A stretch of 22,619 nucleotides of DNA from Clostridia bacterium (GTDB lineage: Bacteria > Bacillota > Clostridia > Peptostreptococcales > Anaerovoracaceae), in the NCBI GenBank assembly GCA_900754795.1, contig CAAEEA010000041.1, positions 1 through 22,619 on the forward strand. The letters are read 5' to 3'. The notes under the pieces are model-generated. The model made no database searches. It saw only the letters and a list, made by a program, of their open reading frames with translations, and had not been told where the DNA came from. Positions 17,082-22,619 of this stretch are shown one piece after another. Every line of letters begins with the position of its first letter. The first letter of the stretch is position 1. Position numbers and translations under genes: made by a program.

Positions 17082-17423
17082 ATGAATGTATATGATCAGG
17101 CTCACAGTCTGGCGCAGGCAATAAAGGAATCAGAAGAATTCAAACAGTACGATGAGGCTAAACAGCAGGTCAAACAGAACGAAGAACTGAGCAAGATGCT
17201 GAAAGATTTTCGCTCGAAACAGTTTGAGGTGCAGGCAAAACAGATGATGGGAGAGGAAATGACCCCTGAAGACATGGCGAATGTACAGCAGCTTTACGGG
17301 ATACTTCTCAAAGATCCCCTTGCCGCCAGATATATGGAGACAGAAATGCGTTTTTCAATAATGATGAAAGATGTATATGACATCATCGGAGCGCCGGCAG
17401 GAATGGACGAAATGATGGGTTGA
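17082..17423 (+). CDS. YlbF/YmcA family protein
   Basis: This 113-aa, largely helical protein belongs to the YlbF/YmcA (Com_YlbF) family. In Bacillus subtilis YlbF, YmcA and YaaT form a complex that directs RNase Y cleavage and affects sporulation, competence and biofilm formation. Here the visible features are an N-terminal helix (YDQAHSLAQAIKESEEF), a Gln/Lys-rich middle and a Met-rich end. No catalytic motif is seen. GGAGGTG at 17069-17075 overlaps the last codons of rnjA, and the gap is three bases, so it is probably translated together with RNase J. Whether it is the YlbF or the YmcA member cannot be told from this sequence alone. Confidence 0.85.
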   Translation: MNVYDQAHSLAQAIKESEEFKQYDEAKQQVKQNEELSKMLKDFRSKQFEVQAKQMMGEEMTPEDMANVQQLYGILLKDPLAARYMETEMRFSIMMKDVYDIIGAPAGMDEMMG

Positions 17424-17433
17424 CATACAGGTA

Positions 17434-17462
17434 TTGGCAATCAGAGGATTTTTTGATATAAT
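17434..17462 (+). promoter_or_regulatory. Strong sigma-A type promoter for efp
   Basis: The -35 is TTGGCA (17434-17439), the spacer is 17 bases and the -10 is a perfect TATAAT (17457-17462). Transcription should start near 17469, giving a leader of about 42 bases. It is the best promoter in the window. Confidence 0.88.
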
Positions 17463-17510
17463 AAATCTATATGAGTTGAATAAAGAATCGAAGAAGATTG
17501 GAGAGAAAAG

Positions 17511-18071
17511 ATGATTTACGCAAGCGATTTCAGAAAAGGCATAACTTTCGAGATCAACGGAGAACCTCATGTTGTCCTTGATTTTCAGCACGTTAAACCG
17601 GGTAAGGGCGCTGCTTTTGTAAGAACAAAATACAGAAACATCCTTACGGGAGCGACAAGAGAAGAAGCTTTTAACCCTAATGACAAGTTCCCTAAGGCTC
17701 ACATTGAGACAAAGGTGATGCAGTATCTGTACAATGACGGAGAACTGTACTATTTCATGGACGAAGAAACTTATGAACAGGTTCCTCTCATGAAAGAGCA
17801 GGTTGAGGACGCCATGAAATATCTGAGAGAAAACGATGAAGCTACTATCAAGTTCTACAAAGGAAACGCGTTCCTCGTGGAAGCTCCTAATTTTGTTAAC
17901 CTTGAAGTAATAGAGACTGAGCCGGGAGTTAAAGGCGATACGGCTACTAACGTGACAAAAGCCGCCACAGTTGAGACCGGCGCGGTTATCCAGGTTCCTA
18001 TCTTCATTGAGACAGGTGAAGTTATACAGATCGACACCAGGAGCGGAGAATACCTGGGAAGAGCAAAATAG
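17511..18071 (+). CDS. efp: Elongation factor P
   Basis: EF-P enters the ribosomal E site and relieves stalling at consecutive prolines. The 186-aa chain has the usual three domains: an N-terminal KOW-like domain (about 1-63) and two OB domains. The loop tip that contacts the P-site tRNA is KPGKGAAF, with Lys32 at the position that is modified in many bacteria. No modification enzyme of the EpmA/EpmB/EarP type is seen here. GGAGAG at 17500-17505 lies five bases before the ATG. It has its own promoter and may be co-transcribed with mltG. Confidence 0.98.
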   Translation: MIYASDFRKGITFEINGEPHVVLDFQHVKPGKGAAFVRTKYRNILTGATREEAFNPNDKFPKAHIETKVMQYLYNDGELYYFMDEETYEQVPLMKEQVEDAMKYLRENDEATIKFYKGNAFLVEAPNFVNLEVIETEPGVKGDTATNVTKAATVETGAVIQVPIFIETGEVIQIDTRSGEYLGRAK

Positions 18072-18137
18072 CCATAAAACCAGTATATGCGGGGCTTTCA
18101 CGCGTACGGACCGTCTTCTGACAACCGCGGTTCGCCT

Positions 18138-18155
18138 GCGGGATGCCCCCGTTTT
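18138..18155 (+). terminator. Weak hairpin with U-run between efp and mltG
   Basis: CGGG (18139-18142) pairs with CCCG (18148-18151), plus one G-U pair, and is followed by TTTT. The stem is short, so it may at most attenuate transcription from efp into mltG. The rest of the 101-base gap (18072-18172) is locally G+C-rich and holds no promoter I can recognise. Confidence 0.25.
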
Positions 18156-18158
18156 CTA

Positions 18159-18163
18159 TGAGG
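18159..18163 (+). promoter_or_regulatory. Ribosome binding site deciding the mltG start
   Basis: TGAGG lies nine bases before the ATG at 18173. The two upstream in-frame ATGs (18143, 18158) have no purine-rich site in front of them, so 18173 is preferred. Confidence 0.6.
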
Positions 18164-18172
18164 TCACAGAAG

Positions 18173-19240
18173 ATGAATTTAGAAAAGATCAAATCAGACA
18201 AAAAACTTCTCCTGATAATCGCGGTCATCGCGGCTGCTGTTATCGCGCTCGCCATAGGTCTTGCCGTATACAGCAGCGGACTCGGAGCTCCCAATCCCGG
18301 GGATGAGGAACCGGTGACCGTTACGATACCTGAGGGAAGCGGCGGCTCCGCCATTCTTTCGATCCTTGACGAAAACGGCCTGATTAAGAACATGACAATG
18401 GCTAAGATCCACCTGAGACTGGGAGGATATGATTCCCTTCAGGCTAATACATATATTTTTTCAAAAAGTATGGGACTCAAAGAAATCCTGACGGCTATAG
18501 ATACGGGTGACTTTAATTATCTTTCAAAAAACATCATAACGATCATAGAAGGATCAACTCTGCCTCAGGCGGCTGAATCGGTGGCATCCAAACTGGGTAT
18601 TACCGGTGAAGACGTTCTCAGCGTATGGAACGACAGGGACTATCTTGAAAGTCTGACGGAAAAATACTGGTTCCTCACAGATGAGATATGGCAGACCGGC
18701 GTAATGTATCCCCTCGAAGGGTATCTGTATCCTGAAACATATATAGTTACAGAGCAGGATCCATCCGTTGAGACTATAACAGAGATGATTCTTGATCACA
18801 CCGATTCTGTGCTTACAGACAGGAAAGAGGATATTGAGGCTTCTGGACGCACGGTACATCAGTTCCTGTCCCTTGCTTCTGTGGTGGAGAGTGAATCACT
18901 GTTTCCTGAGGACCGGCCGGTTATAGCGGGAGTGTTCATCAACCGGCTTAATGCCGACATGCCTCTCCAGAGCGATATCACCGTATTGTACGCTCTTCAG
19001 GAAAAACGTGTCGACGTAACTTACAGCGATCTTGAAGTTGATTCGCCGTATAACACATATATGTATACGGGCCTGCCTGTCGGACCTGTATGCGCCGTTT
19101 CTGCCCCGGCCATGGATGATACTCTGAATTATGAGAAATCCGATTATCTGTATTTCTTTGCTAAAGAAGACGGTACCGTGATTTATTCAAAGACATATGA
19201 GGAGCATGAGAAGGCTGTGGAGGAAAATCTGTGGTACTGA
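18173..19240 (+). CDS. mltG: Endolytic murein transglycosylase MltG (YceG family)
   Basis: This membrane-anchored enzyme cuts nascent peptidoglycan strands and acts as a terminase of glycan synthesis. With the ATG at 18173 it is 355 aa. A short basic cytosolic tail precedes one membrane segment (about 11-33). A LysM-like module (about 45-115) and the YceG catalytic domain follow outside the cell. The catalytic glutamate is E239 in LASVVESES. The family segments MPLQSDITVLYAL (263-275) and YTGLPVGPV (298-306) are present, with Val in place of the second Pro of the usual LPPGP. Its stop codon is one base before the trmR ATG. The order mltG-trmR-trhP matches yrrL-yrrM-yrrN/O in Bacillus subtilis. 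Confidence 0.95.
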   Translation: MNLEKIKSDKKLLLIIAVIAAAVIALAIGLAVYSSGLGAPNPGDEEPVTVTIPEGSGGSAILSILDENGLIKNMTMAKIHLRLGGYDSLQANTYIFSKSMGLKEILTAIDTGDFNYLSKNIITIIEGSTLPQAAESVASKLGITGEDVLSVWNDRDYLESLTEKYWFLTDEIWQTGVMYPLEGYLYPETYIVTEQDPSVETITEMILDHTDSVLTDRKEDIEASGRTVHQFLSLASVVESESLFPEDRPVIAGVFINRLNADMPLQSDITVLYALQEKRVDVTYSDLEVDSPYNTYMYTGLPVGPVCAVSAPAMDDTLNYEKSDYLYFFAKEDGTVIYSKTYEEHEKAVEENLWY

Positions 19241-19241
19241 T

Positions 19242-19883
19242 ATGAATATTACAAACGATAAAGTCACGGAATACATCAACAAGTTTTATACTCCTGTCTC
19301 GCCAGAGATGATGGAGCTGAGGGAGAAAGCGGAACAGAGCCGCGTCCCGGTCATTTTGAGAGAGACAGAGAGCGTGCTGGCTTTTTTGATGAAAACGACC
19401 GCTCCGGAGTCGGTGCTGGAGATCGGCACTGCAGTCGGTTATTCGGCGATGTTTTTTGCCTCATTCGGCGCTGAAGTCGTGACAGTGGAAAAAGACAGCG
19501 ATAAAGCGCAAAACGCCAGAGCCAACATCAGGGCCATGGGATTTGAGGAAAGAATCACCGTGATCACAGGAGACGGAGAAGAAGCTGTCAGAGGAATCAG
19601 GGAGAAAAAATTCGACCTTGTTTTCATTGACGCCGCCAAGAGCCATTACACACGTTTTTTTGAGGCGGCTCTTCCTCTCTGCGCGGACGGGGCTCTTATT
19701 ATTTCGGATAACGTGCTTCTTAAAGGCACGACAGCGTCAGATGAGTTTGATACGACAGGAAGATTTAAGACAAATATAAAAAGGATGAGGGAATATCTCG
19801 ATCACATTTCAGATCACCCGTCTCTTGACACGGTCATACTGTCATGCGGTGACGGACTTGCCCTCAGCAGGTACAAGCCATGA
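19242..19883 (+). CDS. trmR: tRNA 5-hydroxyuridine O-methyltransferase TrmR
   Basis: This 213-aa class I SAM-dependent methyltransferase belongs to the family that contains B. subtilis TrmR (YrrM), which methylates 5-hydroxyuridine at the tRNA wobble position to 5-methoxyuridine. The SAM motif EIGTAVGYS is at 60-68, followed by the acidic ribose-binding E in TVEKD. The metal-binding-type segments are FIDAAK (128-133) and SDNVL (155-159). In-frame ATGs at 19197 and 19206 lie inside mltG and would add an unrelated N-terminus. The ATG at 19242 is one base after the mltG stop and fits stop-restart coupling, with GGAGG 18 bases upstream being too far for normal initiation. The TrmR identity is supported by the U32 gene next to it. 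Without that context a generic O-methyltransferase would be the safe name. Confidence 0.85.
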   Translation: MNITNDKVTEYINKFYTPVSPEMMELREKAEQSRVPVILRETESVLAFLMKTTAPESVLEIGTAVGYSAMFFASFGAEVVTVEKDSDKAQNARANIRAMGFEERITVITGDGEEAVRGIREKKFDLVFIDAAKSHYTRFFEAALPLCADGALIISDNVLLKGTTASDEFDTTGRFKTNIKRMREYLDHISDHPSLDTVILSCGDGLALSRYKP

Positions 19884-21121
19884 AAAAACCCGAACTTCTC
19901 GCGCCGGCGGGGGATCTTGAAAAATTAAAAGCGGCCGTGATTTACGGAGCCGACGCGGTATATTTTGCCGGTGAGGATTTTTCCCTGCGCGCGGGAGCGG
20001 ATAATTTTACACCGGAAGAAATGAAAGAGGGCATTGAATTTGCCCACGAAAGAGGCGTCAAGTGCCATATGGCTCTGAACATATATGCCCATAACGAGGA
20101 CATAGAACCGCTCAGAAAGTATCTCGCCAAGATCAGGGATTTCAAAATTGACGCGTTCATTGTGGCCGATCCCGGAGTTATGACGCTGCTCAGAGAAATA
20201 ATACCGGAAGCGGAAATACACCTTTCCACCCAGGCAAATATGACAAATTACATGACCGCGCGCTTCTGGCACAGCATGGGGGTAAAAAGACTGGTGCTGG
20301 CAAGGGAACTGACGCTGGAAGAGATAAAAACGATCAGAGAGAACATTCCCGAAGAAATGGAGATAGAGACTTTTGTCCACGGAGCCATGTGCATATCATA
20401 TTCGGGGAGGTGTCTTCTGAGCAATTTCATGATAAACAGAGACGCTAACAGAGGCATGTGCGCCCATCCGTGCAGATGGAAATATTCCCTGGTGGAAGAA
20501 CAAAGGCCGGGAGAATATTATCCGGTAGAGGAAGACGACAGAGGCACATATATAATGAATTCCAAGGATCTCTGTCTTATCGGCCACATACCTGAACTTG
20601 TCAGCGCAGGCATAGATTCGTTCAAGATTGAAGGAAGAATCAAAAGCGTATTTTATGTGGCTACGGTCGTTTCAGCCTACCGCAGGGCAATAGACGCCTG
20701 CTGCGCCGATCCGTCCGCCGGTTCCTTTGATCCGGCTCTTCTGGAGGAAGTGTGCAAAGTAAGCCACAGAGAATTTACGACGGGCTTCTATTTTCACAAA
20801 GTCACCGGCAGCGACCAGAATTACAGAACAAGCGATTATACCAGAGAATACTCTTTTGTCGGCATAGTAAGAGACTATGATCCGGAAACAGGGTTTGCCA
20901 CAGTCGAACAGAGAAACAAAATGTCCCGCGGTGAGACTGTGGAGATCTTCGGCCCGGACATGCCGTTTTTTGAACAGAAAATAGATGAGATGTACGATGA
21001 AGACTGGAACAGCATAGAATCCGCGCCTCATCCGCAGCAGATATTAAAGATAAAGACTGACAGACCTGTCAGACCTGATTATATTTTAAGAAAAAGAAAG
21101 GAACAAGACCATGCTTACTGA
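19880..21121 (+). CDS. trhP: U32-family tRNA hydroxylation protein TrhP
   Basis: This 413-aa protein belongs to the U32 'peptidase' family, now known for TrhP and RlhA, which hydroxylate RNA pyrimidines using prephenate-derived chemistry rather than cutting protein. The U32 signature lies at about 163-181, with C171 and C178. C194 and C198 follow and complete a likely four-Cys iron-sulfur site. The N-terminal barrel begins with PELLAPAGD, typical of the family. The ATG overlaps the trmR stop (ATGA at 19880-19883), which implies tight coupling: TrhP would make ho5U and TrmR would methylate it. B. subtilis has two such genes (yrrN, yrrO). Only one is here, closer in length to YrrO. It overlaps the next gene by 11 bases. 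Confidence 0.88.
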   Translation: MKKPELLAPAGDLEKLKAAVIYGADAVYFAGEDFSLRAGADNFTPEEMKEGIEFAHERGVKCHMALNIYAHNEDIEPLRKYLAKIRDFKIDAFIVADPGVMTLLREIIPEAEIHLSTQANMTNYMTARFWHSMGVKRLVLARELTLEEIKTIRENIPEEMEIETFVHGAMCISYSGRCLLSNFMINRDANRGMCAHPCRWKYSLVEEQRPGEYYPVEEDDRGTYIMNSKDLCLIGHIPELVSAGIDSFKIEGRIKSVFYVATVVSAYRRAIDACCADPSAGSFDPALLEEVCKVSHREFTTGFYFHKVTGSDQNYRTSDYTREYSFVGIVRDYDPETGFATVEQRNKMSRGETVEIFGPDMPFFEQKIDEMYDEDWNSIESAPHPQQILKIKTDRPVRPDYILRKRKEQDHAY

Positions 21122-22334
21122 CCCCGACAGTTTAACTGTCCGAATACTTTTAATCGCGCTTCTCATAGGCGTATACGGATTTTTCACAGCAGTAAACGCC
21201 GCGCTGAATTATTCGGGAAAGATCACCGAAAAGACGAGATCCGCAGGCAGCCTTATAAGCCTGCTGGCGGCTGTTTTCGCGGCGCTGCTGTCCTTTGAAT
21301 ACTGGGAGCTTACGGTTGGATTCGTTATCTGCCTGATAGTGCTGGGTCAGTATGTGCCTTATAAAATAGGTATTCAGCACGATGAGGGTATTGCCGCTAA
21401 GACAGAAAAGCTCATCGGTATCATCTCCAAGATACTTACTCCGTTAACAGCGGTGCTGATCGCGATTGCCAACGGGTTCCTTAAACTTCTCCACCAGAAG
21501 ACAGAGGTGGACGAAGATATATTCTCTGAAGAAGAAGTTATGTCCATGCTGGAGGCCGGCCGGGAATCCGGCGCTTTCAAAGAAGAAGGCACCAGAATGA
21601 TAAACTCGATCTTTGCTTTCGATGATAAGCTCGCTTATGAGATAATGACGCCGAGGACGGATGTGTTCATGATTGACGTGGAAGATCCTCCTGAAGAATA
21701 TATGGAGGATCTGATGAAGCTGAGGTATTCAAGAATACCTGTCTGCAAGGGAGACTCGGACAATATCATCGGAGTTCTTCATATTAAGGACTATCTCATA
21801 AAAGCCCGGGAAACTGAAGACGGTATGCCGGATATAACCTCAATATTGAGAAAACCGTATTTAATGCCTGATACCAAAAATATAGACGCTCTGTTCTTTG
21901 ACATGCAGAGCAGCAGACAGCAGATCGCCATACTTATTGATGAATACGGAGGCTTCAGCGGAATCGTTACGGTGGAAGACATCATAGAACAGGTGATGGG
22001 TGATATTGATGACGAGTACGATGAAGAAGGTGAGATAATAGATAAGATTGACGACGATACTTATCTTGTTGACGGCGACGTGGATCTCGACGATCTGAAC
22101 GAAGAACTCAATATAAACCTTGAATCTGACAGCAGCGAGACCATAGGAGGATTCCTGGTGGATCTTCTCGGGGAGATCCCGGAGGAGAAAGAGATCGGCA
22201 GGGAAATTGAATATGAAAACTACAGATTCAAGATAATGGCTGTCAGGGAACGCAGGATTGAAAGGGTCAAGCTCTATATCCTCCCGGAGGAGGAAACGCC
22301 TCAGGAGGAAGATGAAGATAAAAAGTCTTCTTGA
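21111..22334 (+). CDS. CorC/HlyC-type CBS-domain membrane protein with degenerate DUF21
   Basis: This 407-aa protein has the layout of the CNNM/CorC family, whose members are linked to Mg2+ export. It has a membrane DUF21 domain (hydrophobic segments at about 10-30, 46-62, 68-88 and 100-125), a helical linker, a CBS pair (about 178-298) and a C-terminal CorC_HlyC domain (about 305-395) with an acidic tail. The CBS part is well preserved (IMTPRTDV, YSRIPV, IDEYGGFSGIVT). The DUF21 part is not: the usual SxSE motif reads FFTAVNAAL at 24-32, and the usual GExxPK reads GQYVPYK at 79-85. It may have lost ion transport or work with another partner. AAAGGA at 21097-21102 sets the start. It is coupled to trhP by an 11-base overlap. 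Confidence 0.88.
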   Translation: MLTDPDSLTVRILLIALLIGVYGFFTAVNAALNYSGKITEKTRSAGSLISLLAAVFAALLSFEYWELTVGFVICLIVLGQYVPYKIGIQHDEGIAAKTEKLIGIISKILTPLTAVLIAIANGFLKLLHQKTEVDEDIFSEEEVMSMLEAGRESGAFKEEGTRMINSIFAFDDKLAYEIMTPRTDVFMIDVEDPPEEYMEDLMKLRYSRIPVCKGDSDNIIGVLHIKDYLIKARETEDGMPDITSILRKPYLMPDTKNIDALFFDMQSSRQQIAILIDEYGGFSGIVTVEDIIEQVMGDIDDEYDEEGEIIDKIDDDTYLVDGDVDLDDLNEELNINLESDSSETIGGFLVDLLGEIPEEKEIGREIEYENYRFKIMAVRERRIERVKLYILPEEETPQEEDEDKKSS

Positions 22335-22359
22335 TTTTCACCTGTCACAGTGCTACAAT
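22331..22359 (+). promoter_or_regulatory. Extended -10 promoter before the NuoE/HydC-like gene
   Basis: The -35 is TTGATT (22331-22336), overlapping the stop of the CorC-like gene. The spacer is 17 bases and the -10 is TACAAT (22354-22359), preceded by TGC, an extended -10 element. The start would be near 22366, giving a leader of about 63 bases that holds a small hairpin, GTCTT-TTT-AAGAC (22376-22388). Confidence 0.7.
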
Positions 22360-22428
22360 TATTTTGTTGTACTATGTCTTTTTAAGACTTAATAAATATA
22401 TGCATTTTATTTTTTGAGAGGTACTAAA

Positions 22429-22619
22429 ATGAGTGAAAAAGTTTGTAACTGCAACGGTGAGGCAAAGAGGAGAGAGCAATTCAAAGATCTCCAGCCTGTG
22501 CTTGACCAGTACGCAAAAGTGCCGGGTAGTCTGATAACGATCCTGCAGAAAGCTCAGGATATTTACGGGTATCTTTCCATAGATACTATCAATTACATAT
22601 CTGATGCTACCGGCATTAA
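22429..22619 (+). CDS. NuoE/HydC-like NAD(P)H-dehydrogenase 24-kDa subunit, truncated by window end
   Basis: Only the first 63 codons are present. The N-terminal helical part includes LITILQKAQDIYGYLS, which is characteristic of the NuoE/24-kDa family. These are thioredoxin-like [2Fe-2S] subunits of complex I, NAD-linked formate dehydrogenases and electron-bifurcating [FeFe] hydrogenases. The Cys ligands of the cluster would lie beyond the window. A CNC motif at residues 6-8 is unusual this early and may be incidental. GAGAGG at 22416-22421 lies seven bases before the ATG. In an anaerobe of this type a hydrogenase or formate dehydrogenase operon is the likeliest continuation, but the sequence does not show which. 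Confidence 0.85.
   Translation, partial: MSEKVCNCNGEAKRREQFKDLQPVLDQYAKVPGSLITILQKAQDIYGYLSIDTINYISDATGI

Noticed and set aside
17420..17425. A perfect TTGACA at the ylbF stop as the -35 of the efp promoter
   Set aside because: It is 31 bases from the TATAAT, and nothing -10-like lies 16-18 bases downstream of it. TTGGCA at 17434-17439 has the correct 17-base spacing.
17971..18306. A + strand open frame bridging efp and mltG
   Set aside because: It overlaps two well-supported genes in another frame, is arginine-rich without motifs, and looks like a shadow frame.
19197..19241. An upstream start for trmR giving a 228-aa protein
   Set aside because: The extra residues come from the mltG 3' end read in another frame and do not resemble the family N-terminus; the ATG at 19242 fits better.
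1..22619. CRISPR arrays, insertion sequences, phage genes, riboswitches or defence systems
   Set aside because: Reading through both strands I found no spaced repeats, transposase or integrase motifs, and no gap over about 180 bases that could hide them. All genes are core functions on one strand.

Overview
The window looks like a core-chromosome segment of an anaerobic Bacillota, most likely class Clostridia. The evidence is a fused SecDF, the order rel-dtd-(metallo-hydrolase)-hemZ-hisS-aspS, RNase J, the yqeK-rsfS pair, strong AGGAGG-type ribosome binding sites, AGA-rich arginine codons, and the start of a NuoE/HydC-like redox subunit at the right edge. I cannot name the species. Every gene I accept lies on the + strand. 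I see no insertion sequence, phage gene, CRISPR array or other sign of recent transfer.

Left part (1-2973). The body of a tRNA-Leu(CAA) with an encoded CCA is followed by yajC. A strong hairpin terminator comes next, then a clear promoter and secDF (protein export).

Middle (3007-15328). This is one tightly packed run: rel, dtd, a glyoxalase-II-like hydrolase, hemZ, hisS, aspS, a gene fusing an unrecognised zinc-ribbon-like domain to NadD, yqeK, rsfS and leuS. Gaps are short and several genes overlap (MBL/hemZ 8 nt, hemZ/hisS 20 nt, nadD/yqeK 17 nt, yqeK/rsfS 11 nt). The gaps hold no internal terminator and leave no room for T-box leaders before the three aminoacyl-tRNA synthetase genes.

Right part (15390-22619). 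RNase J and a YlbF-family protein come first. A near-consensus promoter then drives efp, followed by mltG, trmR and trhP. The last three match the Bacillus subtilis yrrL-yrrM-yrrO neighbourhood, where the latter two make 5-methoxyuridine in tRNA. A CorC/HlyC-type CBS membrane protein with an eroded DUF21 domain follows. An extended -10 promoter then leads into the truncated NuoE/HydC-like gene.

Taken together, most genes serve translation and its quality control: tRNA, three synthetases, D-aminoacyl-tRNA deacylase, EF-P, tRNA wobble modification, ribosome silencing, stringent response and RNA decay. Export and cell-wall functions flank them. I did not find a wholly new system. The least ordinary items are the zinc-ribbon-NadD fusion (10751-11944), the degenerate DUF21 domain of the CorC-like protein (21111-22334) and the absence of T-box control over the synthetases.
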